Assembly (NCBI GenBank): GCA_964499365.1
Contig: CAZCKU010000012.1
Coordinates: forward strand, 1 to 64,000
Origin: PALSA-1316 sp964499365
GTDB lineage: Bacteria; Nitrospirota; Thermodesulfovibrionia; Thermodesulfovibrionales; UBA6898
DNA length: 64,000 bases
Direction of reading: 5' to 3'
Under the pieces are notes generated by a model. That model made no database searches. It worked only from the letters and a program-made list of their open reading frames with translations, and was not told where the DNA came from. The position numbers were made by a program, and so were the translations under genes. Each line of letters opens with the position of its first letter. The stretch's first letter is position 1. Of the stretch, positions 24,915 through 32,961 are shown piece after piece.

Positions 24915-25759
24915 TGTATATTCTGGACCTGTTCCCTGAGCTGCTCGATGACGGTCTTCATGTCGACGGTTATGCTCGATATCTCGTAGTCAACGGATTT
25001 TGAGGCGATGGTGTTCACCTCCCGGTTGCACTCCTGCAGGATAAAGTCGAGTTTCCTGCCGATGCTGCCGCCGCGGGCGAGCGTCTCCCTGAACTGGGTG
25101 ATATGGCTGCCGAGTCTGGTCAACTCTTCGGCAATGTCGATCTTCGCAGCCATGATGGCAGCTTCCTGGAGCATCCTCGTACTGTCGACATCCTTGCCTT
25201 CGAGAAGGGCCTTTATGCGTTCCTGGAATTTTTCATGCGCGGCGAGCGTCACCCTGCCGCAGAGGCCGCCGATGCGGTCCCTCATCTCGAGTACCGTTCC
25301 GGTCAGCTGCTGCAGCGCGGCTGCCAGGCATGCGCCTTCCTGCAGCCGCATGGCATGCAGGTTCCCGAGGGCCTGGCGGAAGACCCCGGTGATCGTCTCG
25401 CTGTCGACATGCTGCTCGGTCCCGATGAAGATCTCATGCAGGCTGATCAGGGTGTTGATATCGATCGTGCCGGGGACCGAAAACTCGTCCTGGAGCTGCC
25501 GGAACGTGCCCATCATCTGGCCCACAAGTCCGGAATTGATGCGCAGAGCAGCCGAGGACTCTCCGGAGACGACGACGCTGACGTCGAACTTGCCCCGGGT
25601 GAAAAGCTCCTTGATGCTGTTGCGGAAGGTGATATCGAGCTGGCTGAGCGAGGCAGGGGCCTTGATCGTTATTTCGAGGAATTTCTGGTTGAGGGAACGT
25701 ATCTCGACCCTGCAGCCGTCCTGCTCCGCGCTCCCGAAACCTGTCATGCTCTGTACCAT
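24911..25759 (-). CDS. yicC: YicC-family endoribonuclease-like protein
   Basis: 282 residues starting MVQSMTGFGSAEQDG, the family signature, with IEIRSLNQKFLEI-like and FDVSVVV strands. It ends in a DUF1732-type C-terminus: LTRLGSHITQFRETLARGG, GRKLDFILQECNREVNTIASK. E. coli YicC is an RNase-adaptor or ribonuclease implicated in RyhB decay. It is the first gene of the gmk-rpoZ-coaBC run and is divergent from the pyruvate oxidoreductase operon across 131 AT-rich bases. Confidence 0.92.
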   Translation of the reverse strand: MVQSMTGFGSAEQDGCRVEIRSLNQKFLEITIKAPASLSQLDITFRNSIKELFTRGKFDVSVVVSGESSAALRINSGLVGQMMGTFRQLQDEFSVPGTIDINTLISLHEIFIGTEQHVDSETITGVFRQALGNLHAMRLQEGACLAAALQQLTGTVLEMRDRIGGLCGRVTLAAHEKFQERIKALLEGKDVDSTRMLQEAAIMAAKIDIAEELTRLGSHITQFRETLARGGSIGRKLDFILQECNREVNTIASKSVDYEISSITVDMKTVIEQLREQVQNIQ

Positions 25760-25830
25760 GGTGATAACTATAAAATGCCTACATCCTTTTAGTCAAATCC
25801 ATTAAATATTTTAATAAATATATATCATCC

Positions 25831-25860
25831 TTGAAATAATCTGATTTTATCGTCTAAAAT
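25831..25860 (+). promoter_or_regulatory. Sigma-70-type promoter of the pyruvate:ferredoxin oxidoreductase operon
   Basis: TTGAAA (25831-25836), 18 bases, TAAAAT (25855-25860), inside an AT-rich block. The predicted start is near 25867. GGAGG precedes the first ATG at 25891. Confidence 0.65.
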
Positions 25861-25890
25861 GATCATTCAATCACGAATCCGGAGGAAACT

Positions 25891-26466
25891 ATGGCAGAAA
25901 TGACCGAAATAAGATGGCATGGCAGGGGTGGACAGGGCACTGTCACTGCTGCCAAGGTGCTGGCAGATGCCTGCCTGAGCGGCGGACGGCATGTCCAGGC
26001 ATTCCCTGAATACGGCCCTGAGAGAGCCGGCGCACCGCTGCGTGCATACAACAGGATAAGCTCGAAGGAGCTGAGGATGCACTGCCCGGTGCTGAACCCG
26101 GATGTGGTGACCGTTGTCGATGCGACCCTTCTGGACAGCATCAACATCGCCGACGGCGCCAAGGAAAATACGATATATATCATCAATACGACGAAGGACC
26201 CCAAGGAGATACGCCAGAAGCTGGGGGCCACCGCGTCGCAGAAGGTCATCACGGTCGATGCGACCAAGATAGCGATAGACTGCTTCGGCAGGGCCATGCC
26301 GAACTCTCCGATGCTCGGAGCCCTCTGCAAGGCCACGGGCCTGATCACCCTTGAGCACCTGCTTGAGGATGTCAGGAAGAGCTTCGGCAAGAAGTTCGCC
26401 CAGAAGGTTATCGACGGAAACCTGGAAGCGACCAGGAGAGGATACGAGGAGGTTAAGGAAGGATGA
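25891..26466 (+). CDS. porC: Pyruvate:ferredoxin oxidoreductase, gamma subunit
   Basis: 191 residues of the 2-oxoacid:acceptor oxidoreductase gamma domain: EIRWHGRGGQGTVTAAKVLADA near the start, QAFPEYGPERAGAPLRAYNRIS, and NSPMLGALCKATGLI. With delta, alpha and beta it forms a heterotetramer that interconverts pyruvate plus CoA and acetyl-CoA plus CO2 with ferredoxin. In anaerobes it feeds acetyl-CoA oxidation or CO2 fixation. It overlaps the delta gene by four bases. Assignment to pyruvate rather than another 2-oxoacid rests on the order and the style of the beta subunit. Confidence 0.92.
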   Translation: MAEMTEIRWHGRGGQGTVTAAKVLADACLSGGRHVQAFPEYGPERAGAPLRAYNRISSKELRMHCPVLNPDVVTVVDATLLDSINIADGAKENTIYIINTTKDPKEIRQKLGATASQKVITVDATKIAIDCFGRAMPNSPMLGALCKATGLITLEHLLEDVRKSFGKKFAQKVIDGNLEATRRGYEEVKEG

Positions 26467-26756
26467 AACAGAAGGGATGGAAAGATCTGGTCCCCGGCTC
26501 GGTGATCCTTGAGGGCGGCAGCGCCGTCAAATTCAAGACCGGTTCGTGGAGGGCCTTCAGGCCGGTATGGAAAGAAGAGAACTGCATCCAGTGTCTGTTC
26601 TGCTGGATCTATTGTCCTGACATGTCGATCAAGGTGAAGGACGGCAAACGGGGAGAGTTTGATTATGACTACTGCAAGGGATGCGGCATCTGCGCCCTTG
26701 AATGCCCCGGCAAAAAAGGCAACAAGGCGATTGTCATGGAAGAGGAGGGCACGTAG
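26463..26756 (+). CDS. porD: Pyruvate:ferredoxin oxidoreductase, delta (ferredoxin) subunit
   Basis: 97 residues with two [4Fe-4S] motifs: CIQCLFCWIYCPD and CKGCGICALECPG. The N-terminal VKFKTGSWRAFRPVWKEENC is typical of the delta subunit. It carries electrons from the thiamine centre to external ferredoxin. The alpha gene begins at the next base. Confidence 0.95.
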   Translation: MKQKGWKDLVPGSVILEGGSAVKFKTGSWRAFRPVWKEENCIQCLFCWIYCPDMSIKVKDGKRGEFDYDYCKGCGICALECPGKKGNKAIVMEEEGT

Positions 26757-27935
26757 ATGGCAAAGGTAGTAGCAGTTACAGGAAACGAAGCATGTGCCAA
26801 TGCACTCCGCCAGGTGAACCCGGATGTCTGCGGCATCTATCCGATTACGCCCCAGACCGACATGATGCAGCGCTATGCCTCATATATTTCTGACGGCAAG
26901 GTCAAGACCGAACCGATCCTCGTTGAGAGCGAGCACAGCTCGATGAGCGCCTGTATCGGTGCTGCGGCCGCAGGAGGCAGGGTCATCACCGCTACCTCGT
27001 CCCAGGGGCTTGCGCTGATGTGGGAGATGCTCCATATCGCCTCGGGCGACCGGCTGCCGATCATCATGCCGGTGGTCAACCGTGCACTCTCAGCCCCGCT
27101 GAACATCCACGGCGACCACTCGGACGCCATGGGTGCCCGCGATACCGGCTGGATACAGATCTGGTCCGAGAACGCCCAGGAGGCCTACGATAATACGATC
27201 CAGGCGTTCAGGGTCGGCGAGCATATGGATATCAGGCTGCCGGTGATGGTCTGCATGGACGGGTTCATCATCAGCCATTCGATCGAGAGGATGGAATACC
27301 TCGAGGACGCCGAGGTGCAGAATTTTGTCGGCGAATTCAAGAACCTCTACCCGCTGCTGGACCTGGAGAAGCCGAAGAGCTACGGTCCGCTGATCCTTAC
27401 GGACCTCTATCACGAATATAAACGTGCCCAGCACGAGGTGATGCTGAAGGTGAAGAACGTGGTCCTTGACGTTGCGAAGGACTTCGAAAAGATGAGCGGC
27501 AGGAAATACGGGCTTTTCGAGTCCTACCGGCTTGAAGACGCGGATATCGCGCTGGTCATCCTGAACTCTGCTGCCGGAACCTCCAAGGATGTTGTCGATG
27601 ATTTCCGGAACAGGGGAATCAAGGCCGGGCTTCTGAAGCCCCGGCTCTTCAGACCGTTCCCGTATGAAGAGGTTGCCGAGGCACTGAAGAATACCAAGGC
27701 GGTCTGTGTCATGGACCGGTCTGACTCCTTCGGCGGTTATGGCCCGCTGTTTATGGAGATCAGCTCTGCGCTGTATCAGCTGCAGCAGAAGCCGGCATTG
27801 ATCAACAAGATCTACGGTCTGGGCGGCAGGGACTACCTTCCGTCGCATGCCGAACTCGTGCTCAACGAGCTCAACGAAATAGCAAAGAGCGGCAAGATCA
27901 ACATCATCAAAGAATACATAGGAGTGAGGGAATAG
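26757..27935 (+). CDS. porA: Pyruvate:ferredoxin oxidoreductase, alpha subunit
   Basis: 392 residues. The N-terminal domain has GNEACANALRQVNPDVCGIY, PITPQTDMMQRYA, SSMSACIGAAAAGGRVIT and TSSQGLALMWEML. The later part includes DRSDSFGGYGPLF and the C-terminal YGLGGRDY. It binds thiamine diphosphate jointly with beta. It lies directly after the delta gene and two bases before beta. Confidence 0.95.
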   Translation: MAKVVAVTGNEACANALRQVNPDVCGIYPITPQTDMMQRYASYISDGKVKTEPILVESEHSSMSACIGAAAAGGRVITATSSQGLALMWEMLHIASGDRLPIIMPVVNRALSAPLNIHGDHSDAMGARDTGWIQIWSENAQEAYDNTIQAFRVGEHMDIRLPVMVCMDGFIISHSIERMEYLEDAEVQNFVGEFKNLYPLLDLEKPKSYGPLILTDLYHEYKRAQHEVMLKVKNVVLDVAKDFEKMSGRKYGLFESYRLEDADIALVILNSAAGTSKDVVDDFRNRGIKAGLLKPRLFRPFPYEEVAEALKNTKAVCVMDRSDSFGGYGPLFMEISSALYQLQQKPALINKIYGLGGRDYLPSHAELVLNELNEIAKSGKINIIKEYIGVRE

Positions 27936-27937
27936 AT

Positions 27938-28873
27938 ATGGCGACGCCACTGACCTTGAAAGAGCTTTCGAAGAAAGAGGACCTGTTAACGCATGGCCAT
28001 CGGATGTGTTCCGGCTGCGGTGCGCCGGTCGTTGTCAAGATGGTCCTTATGGCCACCGAACATCCGGTGATCGCGGCGAATGCGACCGGATGCCTGGAGG
28101 TCTCCACCTGTATCTCTGAATATACGGCGTGGAAGATCCCCTGGATCCACACGGCCTTTGAGAATGCCGCGGCAACCCTGTCCGGCGTCGAGACCATGTA
28201 CCGCTCGCTGAAAAAGCAGGGCAAGATCGACAAGGACGTCAAGTTCATCGCCTTCGGGGGCGACGGCGGCACTTATGATATCGGTTTCCAGAGCCTCTCG
28301 GGTGCGATGGAGCGCGGGCATGACATGATCTACGTCTGCTACGACAACGGTGCGTATATGAATACCGGTATCCAGCGTTCGAGCGCGACGCCTCTTGGTG
28401 CTGATACGACCACGTGTCCGGCAGGTTCGGTGATCCCGGGCAAGCTCCGCGGCCGCAAGAACCTCACCAAAATAATGGCGGCACACAACATCCCGTACGC
28501 CGCCCAGGCTTCACCGTCCCACTGGATGGACCTCATGAAGAAGGTGCAGAAGGCGCATTCCTATGAGGGACCGAAGTTCCTGAACATCATCGCTCCCTGC
28601 AACCGCGGGTGGCGTTCAAAGACGAACGACGCGATAGCCCTCAGCAGGATGGCGGTCAATACCTGCTACTGGCCGCTCTATGAAATCGAGAACGGGGTCA
28701 CCAAGATAACGTCTACGCCGAAGGAGAAAATTCCGGTTGCCGAGTTCATGAAACCGCAGGGCAGGTTCAAGCATCTGTTCGAGCCGGGCAATGAAGCACT
28801 CCTCCAGAGAGTTCAGGAAGAAGTGGACGCAGAATGGGAGAGATTAAAGAACGCGGAAAAATGCGGTTGCTAA
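27938..28873 (+). CDS. porB: Pyruvate:ferredoxin oxidoreductase, beta subunit
   Basis: 311 residues. Cluster ligands appear in GHRMCSGCGAP and ATGCLEVS. The thiamine diphosphate motif is FGGDGGTYDIGFQSLSGAME followed by YDNGAYMNTGIQRS, and a late cysteine (IIAPCNRGW) is present. This is the catalytic partner of alpha. It is followed 32 bases later by the Roadblock gene, so read-through into the polarity module is possible. Confidence 0.95.
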   Translation: MATPLTLKELSKKEDLLTHGHRMCSGCGAPVVVKMVLMATEHPVIAANATGCLEVSTCISEYTAWKIPWIHTAFENAAATLSGVETMYRSLKKQGKIDKDVKFIAFGGDGGTYDIGFQSLSGAMERGHDMIYVCYDNGAYMNTGIQRSSATPLGADTTTCPAGSVIPGKLRGRKNLTKIMAAHNIPYAAQASPSHWMDLMKKVQKAHSYEGPKFLNIIAPCNRGWRSKTNDAIALSRMAVNTCYWPLYEIENGVTKITSTPKEKIPVAEFMKPQGRFKHLFEPGNEALLQRVQEEVDAEWERLKNAEKCGC

Positions 28874-28905
28874 AGTACCCCTGTTTGTGATATTTTGAAG
28901 GGGTT

Positions 28906-29400
28906 ATGAGCGGTTCAGACCTGATAATGTATGAGGAGGAGTTCAGTCGCATTGACGAAGAACTCCAGCGGCTGTATGTGCAGACGAATGCCAAGGTCGT
29001 ATTCCTTGTCGACAAGAACGGTCAGCTGATAGCGTCCGCCGGCGAGACCCGCGATATCGATACCACGTCGCTGGCCTCGCTGACCGCGGGGAATATTGCG
29101 GCGACCGGCGGCATAGCCCGCCTGCTCGGCGAAAAAGAGTTCACGATCCTCTTCCATGAGGGCGAGAAGGACAATATCCATATATCTCTGATCGGCCAGC
29201 GCGTCATCCTGGTCGTCATCTTCGACAAGCGTTCCTCCCTCGGGCTGGTGCGGCTTCGGGTCAAAAAGGCTTCAGAGGCGCTCGTCAGGATATTCAATGA
29301 CATCACGACCAAGTCTGAGAAGGAAAAGAGTGTCGACAGCTTCGATGAATCACCGTTTGCCGAGATCAGCGACGAAGATATCGACAATCTGTTCAGGTAG
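28906..29400 (+). CDS. Roadblock/LC7 domain protein, MglB-like
   Basis: 164 residues. A Roadblock domain (about 8-125) contains RIDEELQRLYVQTNAKVVFL, GQLIASAGETRDI, SLASLTAGNIAATGGIARLL and HISLIGQRVILVVIFD. The tail of about 40 residues is acidic (SFDESPFAEISDEDIDNLF). In Myxococcus, MglB is the GAP for the polarity GTPase MglA. The MglA-like gene starts 12 bases downstream, making this a normal mglB-mglA pair. GAAGGGG precedes the start. Confidence 0.88.
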   Translation: MSGSDLIMYEEEFSRIDEELQRLYVQTNAKVVFLVDKNGQLIASAGETRDIDTTSLASLTAGNIAATGGIARLLGEKEFTILFHEGEKDNIHISLIGQRVILVVIFDKRSSLGLVRLRVKKASEALVRIFNDITTKSEKEKSVDSFDESPFAEISDEDIDNLFR

Positions 29401-29412
29401 GGAAGCAGTTAC

Positions 29413-30000
29413 ATGTCCTTTATAAACTACTCTTCCCGGGAGATCAACTGCAAGATCGTCTATTACGGACCGGGGCTTTGCGGCAAGACGACCAATCTGC
29501 AGTACGTCTACAAGAAAACGAACCCTGACCAGAAGGGCAAACTGATCTCTCTGGCAACAGAGACCGAGCGCACGCTCTTCTTCGACTTCCTGCCCCTGGC
29601 CCTGGGCGACATCAAGGGTTTCAAGGTGAGGTTCCATCTCTATACCGTCCCCGGCCAGGTCTTCTATGCAGCCAGCAGAAAGCTCATCCTCAAGGGGGTC
29701 GACGGCGTCGTCTTCGTGGCCGACAGCCAGATCGAGAGGATGGAGGCCAACATCGAGAGTCTCGACGACCTCAGGATCAACCTTGCGGAGCAGGGTTATG
29801 ACCTCAATAAACTGCCGTACACGATCCAGTACAACAAGCGCGACCTGCCGAATATTGCCCCGGTCGAAAGCATGAACAAGCTCCTGAATCCGCGCAATGT
29901 CCCCTATTTTGATGGCATAGCGGTCACCGGTCCCGGTGTCTTTGAGACGCTGAAGAACGTGGCGAAGCAGGTGCTGATTGAGCTCAAGAAACACTACTGA
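29413..30000 (+). CDS. mglA: MglA-like Ras-family GTPase
   Basis: 195 residues, starting FINYSSREINCKIVYYGPGL. G1 is YGPGLCGKTTN (about 18-28). The switch II region is HLYTVPGQVFYAASRKLIL, G4 is QYNKRDLP and G5 lies near GIAVTGPGV. MglA-type GTPases control cell polarity, gliding and pilus switching, and lack membrane lipid anchors. The immediate upstream Roadblock protein is its expected regulator, and the pilT gene and DUF4388 protein elsewhere in the window are plausible outputs. Confidence 0.94.
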   Translation: MSFINYSSREINCKIVYYGPGLCGKTTNLQYVYKKTNPDQKGKLISLATETERTLFFDFLPLALGDIKGFKVRFHLYTVPGQVFYAASRKLILKGVDGVVFVADSQIERMEANIESLDDLRINLAEQGYDLNKLPYTIQYNKRDLPNIAPVESMNKLLNPRNVPYFDGIAVTGPGVFETLKNVAKQVLIELKKHY

Positions 30001-30211
30001 CGGGTGCGGAATCAGTCCTGATGAGGCGTTCCGCTGCGGCATTCGTGACAGCGGCGCACCGGTAAGTATGCCCCATTCCTCATCCCGTGCGTGCCGTGCC
30101 TCCGGACCAATTCAATACCCGTCTTCTTCTTCTTTCCGGCCGCGGAGCGAAGAACAGGCCGCATAAAAGAAAAATTTACATCCGCCCTGTAATTCATTAC
30201 AATGAAGATCT

Positions 30212-31048
30212 ATGCAAAAAAAAGACGAGCACTGGAAAGAACTCTTATCAGCCATCCAGGATGAGGAATGGGACGATGCGATAAAAAGCATCGACGGCCT
30301 TATCCTGCAGGAGCCATCCGATCCCGGCCATTTTGAAAAGCTGGGGGATTTTCACACCAACAGCGGGAATACGGCCGCGGCAGTCGCTGCCTTTCGCAAG
30401 GCGCTGCTGTTATATAAGAAGACCTCTGAGACGACAAAGGCCATGGTCGTCTGCAACAGGATCCTCGCACTGGACCCCTCCTCTGAAGATGTTGCCTCGG
30501 ATCTTGAGGCCCTGCTGCTTCAGCACGAAAACAGCAGTGCCCCGGTCCGGCTTGATACCCTGCGCGCTGCACCGGGAGACACAGGCCCGGCCGGCGCCGC
30601 TGCAAAACTCCGGGCGCTTGTCACATCCGGCACTGCGTCCGAACTGCTGAAGGTGCTGGCTGGGGACGAGGCCCCCGGTGTCTTTGACGCGCTGAAGCCC
30701 ATTTTCGTTAAACCCGGACAGACGATCATCCGTGAGGGAGAGACCGGGGATTCGATCTTCGTCATTGTTTCGGGCTGGGTCGAGATTTCGAGCATGATCC
30801 AGGGCAGGAGGGTATCTCTCTCGACGCTGACAGACGGGGATATCTTTGGCGAGATGGCGTTTCTGACGTCCAGACCGCGTACTGCTACCGTCACCTCGAT
30901 CACCGATGTTGCGCTGTTCGAGGTCGGGAAGCCTGACCTTGACAGGATCCTGGAGCCGCGGCCTCATCTGCTGCGCTACCTCTACAACGTTTATATATCG
31001 CGGATGGAGGCGACACTGGCAGAAATTAAGAACTCGTCCGGGGGGTGA
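30212..31048 (+). CDS. TPR plus cyclic-nucleotide-binding domain protein
   Basis: 278 residues. The first 90 or so hold TPR-like repeats (EEWDDAIKSIDGLILQEPSD, GDFHTNSGNTAAAVAAFRKA). The region about 150-265 is a cNMP-binding fold: FVKPGQTIIREGETGDSIFV, GWVEISSM, LTDGDIFGEMAFLTSRPRTA, SITDVALFEV. There is no helix-turn-helix, so it is not a Crp-type regulator. The phosphate-binding cassette has GEMAFLTSRPRTATV, close to the consensus. It lies 211 bases downstream of the MglA-like gene and could link cyclic nucleotide level to polarity or motility. No clear ribosome-binding site is seen. Confidence 0.85.
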   Translation: MQKKDEHWKELLSAIQDEEWDDAIKSIDGLILQEPSDPGHFEKLGDFHTNSGNTAAAVAAFRKALLLYKKTSETTKAMVVCNRILALDPSSEDVASDLEALLLQHENSSAPVRLDTLRAAPGDTGPAGAAAKLRALVTSGTASELLKVLAGDEAPGVFDALKPIFVKPGQTIIREGETGDSIFVIVSGWVEISSMIQGRRVSLSTLTDGDIFGEMAFLTSRPRTATVTSITDVALFEVGKPDLDRILEPRPHLLRYLYNVYISRMEATLAEIKNSSGG

Positions 31049-31409
31049 CTTCATGACGCCTGTCCCTGGAATCTGCCTGTAATCCGTCAATCCCTGAACC
31101 TGCAGTGAAACCGGCCTGCCGGGGCTTTTCCCGGATGCCATATCGTGTCTGACTTTCATAGTACCGTGTGTCCAACGGAAGCAGATTTCTGTCAGAAGAT
31201 GTATCCAAAGGCTACAGGAGCGCAGTGCCGGCTTCTCCCCGTCCGTGACTTTTCCCCGCCAGAACAAAGCCTTGCAGATACTTGTGAACCTGCGGCAGCC
31301 AGGCTTATGACTGGTATGCTATATGCAACGTACCCTATATATATCCATATACGCAGACACAGGCCGGCGGATTCCTGACCTGAACGAGATGCCGGCAAGG
31401 AGAACGGCC
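31049..31409. other. 361-base intergenic region ahead of the peptide-modification cassette
   Basis: No gene is supported. At 31308-31360 an AT-rich, partly palindromic block (TATGCTATATGC, CCTATATATATCCATATACG) is the likely promoter zone of the cassette starting at 31410. Confidence 0.5.
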
Positions 31410-31775
31410 ATGAAAGCCATATCAGCACTGCCAGGAGTGCACCAAAAAACGGACGACCCTGCGGAGGCTGGCGGGATGCAGCCGACCGATCGTCCACGGA
31501 AGGGGACCTCCCTGCTTCAGCGGGACCTGAGAGACGGCAGTGTGCTGCACGACCAGAGGACAGGGCTTGTCTGCACCCTCAACAGCAGCGCGTCGTTCAT
31601 CCTGACCTTCTGCACCGGTGACTATCAGCTCTCGCAGATAGCAGATGAGACGGCGACGGCCTTTGGGCTGCGGCCGGCGGATGCCCTCCGGGATGTTATC
31701 TCGACCGTGCAGGCCCTGCGGAATGCAGGAATCCTGGAACCTGTAAATTGCGGACATGGACAGGATCTTTTATAG
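31410..31775 (+). CDS. PqqD-like RiPP recognition element protein
   Basis: 121 residues from the ATG at 31410, chosen for the AAGGAGA site seven bases upstream. After about 35 polar residues comes a PqqD fold: LLQRDLRDGSVLHDQRTGLV, LNSSASFILTFCTGDY, LSQIADETATAFGL, ALRDVISTVQALRNAGILEP. PqqD-like (RRE) proteins bind the leader of a precursor peptide and hand it to modifying enzymes. The 3' end overlaps the kinase gene by 20 bases. A 72-residue peptide gene lies downstream in the same cassette and is the obvious candidate partner. Family assignment is firm; the partner is inference. Confidence 0.87.
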   Translation: MKAISALPGVHQKTDDPAEAGGMQPTDRPRKGTSLLQRDLRDGSVLHDQRTGLVCTLNSSASFILTFCTGDYQLSQIADETATAFGLRPADALRDVISTVQALRNAGILEPVNCGHGQDLL

Positions 31776-32742
31776 GCTGGCCGATTACCGGTTCTCCCTG
31801 TCGACGGACGACCCATCCCTGCGTGAGTTTCTGGCGCTGCTCTATCCGATGCTTCGCTGCGCTCCTGATACCTGCTCTTCAGAATGGGAGATCCGGCAGG
31901 AGACAGGCCCGGACAATGCCCTTCTTTTTTATACCCTCCATGAGAATAATCAGGCGATCTATTCATCTCCTGACCGCACCGGCCTGCTCGAATACCTGGA
32001 GTGGACGGTCCTTCGGAACCTGCTGTATCGCCACGATCACTTTTTGCAGCTGCACGCCGCTGGCGCATCAAAAGACGGCCGCGGAATACTTCTGTGCGGT
32101 CCCCCCGGGTCCGGCAAGAGCACCCTTGCCCTTGCGCTGCTGCTCGAGGGATGGCACTGTCTCTCCGATGAAATCATCCTGCTTGAGCCGAAAGGTCTCA
32201 GGGCGCACCCTTTTCCCCGCAGCTTTCATCTTACTGATCACACGATGGGGTTGTTCCCCGGGCTGGCCCGGGTTGATGACAGGGGAGGCTTTGCAGACAG
32301 ATCAGGAAAGAGGAGGCTTGACCCGTCGGTGATAAGACCGGATTGGGTGTCACCCCCGGCATCTCCTGCATGGCTGGTCTTTCCGGCATACAGGCCGCTC
32401 GGGCCCGAGTGTCTGACCCCGCTTGGAGAAACCGAGTCTCTGTCACTGCTGATAGACCAGGCGATCAACCTTTCCTCTCACGGCTCCGCAGGTCTTGACA
32501 TTCTGCTGCGGCTCATACGCAGGTGTTCCTGCTGGCTCCTGCAGATGCGCGGTCTGCGTTCAGGCCTGGCTCTGCTCGATGCAGTAACGCAACAAAATGG
32601 CTGCAACGCAGCAGTGCTCTGTCAGGCGGGCCCGCCACGTTCTTCGTCGCGTTCTCCGGCCCGGGTGAAGAGACTGCCGGATGATGACGGAAAGAGAATG
32701 GAAACAGGATGTCAATGCCAGGAAGGGAGGTGGAGACGATGA
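31756..32742 (+). CDS. HPr kinase-like (HprK-related) P-loop kinase
   Basis: 328 residues. The core has FLQLHAAG at 97-103, then ILLCGPPGSGKSTLALALLL with the P-loop at 115-123 and EGWHCLSDEIILLE (D138), the spacing of HprK C-terminal domains. The HprK N-terminal domain and the signature segment for HPr binding are absent. Stand-alone proteins of this kind occur in some lasso-peptide and other RiPP clusters, where one (PadeK) phosphorylates the precursor peptide. The gene overlaps the PqqD-like gene and, by ATGA, the peptide gene. The last 45 residues are basic and low in complexity. Likely substrate: the peptide encoded next. Confidence 0.82.
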   Translation: MDRIFYRLADYRFSLSTDDPSLREFLALLYPMLRCAPDTCSSEWEIRQETGPDNALLFYTLHENNQAIYSSPDRTGLLEYLEWTVLRNLLYRHDHFLQLHAAGASKDGRGILLCGPPGSGKSTLALALLLEGWHCLSDEIILLEPKGLRAHPFPRSFHLTDHTMGLFPGLARVDDRGGFADRSGKRRLDPSVIRPDWVSPPASPAWLVFPAYRPLGPECLTPLGETESLSLLIDQAINLSSHGSAGLDILLRLIRRCSCWLLQMRGLRSGLALLDAVTQQNGCNAAVLCQAGPPRSSSRSPARVKRLPDDDGKRMETGCQCQEGRWRR

Positions 32743-32957
32743 AACCGGATGAGGATCATAAATCCTGCAGTTCGAGGCGTGACTTCCTTAAGAGGACAAT
32801 CGTGGTGACCGGGTATATGATACCGACCGTGATGATCTTCAGGATGAAGTCTTCGGATGCCTGGGCAGAGAGCTATGCCGAAAACGGCAAGCAGGCCGAG
32901 GGCGATGACCCCTGCAATACGCTGCTGGAGAAGATCTTCAAGCCCCAGTGCTGGTAG
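32739..32957 (+). CDS. 72-residue Tat-motif peptide, candidate modified-peptide precursor
   Basis: Starts at 32739 with GGAGG nine bases upstream, overlapping the kinase stop as ATGA; a slightly longer start at 32709 is less likely. Residues 11-17 are SSRRDFL, followed by KR, which gives a full twin-arginine motif. A hydrophobic stretch (about 19-35) and AWA near 41-43 follow, the latter a plausible cleavage site. That would leave about 29 residues with C59 and C71 and a C-terminal Cys-Trp. The mature part is acidic, then amphipathic (CNTLLEKIF). Its place between the kinase and nucleotidyltransferase genes, with a PqqD-like protein first, argues that it is the cassette's substrate. No known precursor family is recognised. 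Confidence 0.75.
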   Translation: MKPDEDHKSCSSRRDFLKRTIVVTGYMIPTVMIFRMKSSDAWAESYAENGKQAEGDDPCNTLLEKIFKPQCW

Positions 32958-32961
32958 CGAT

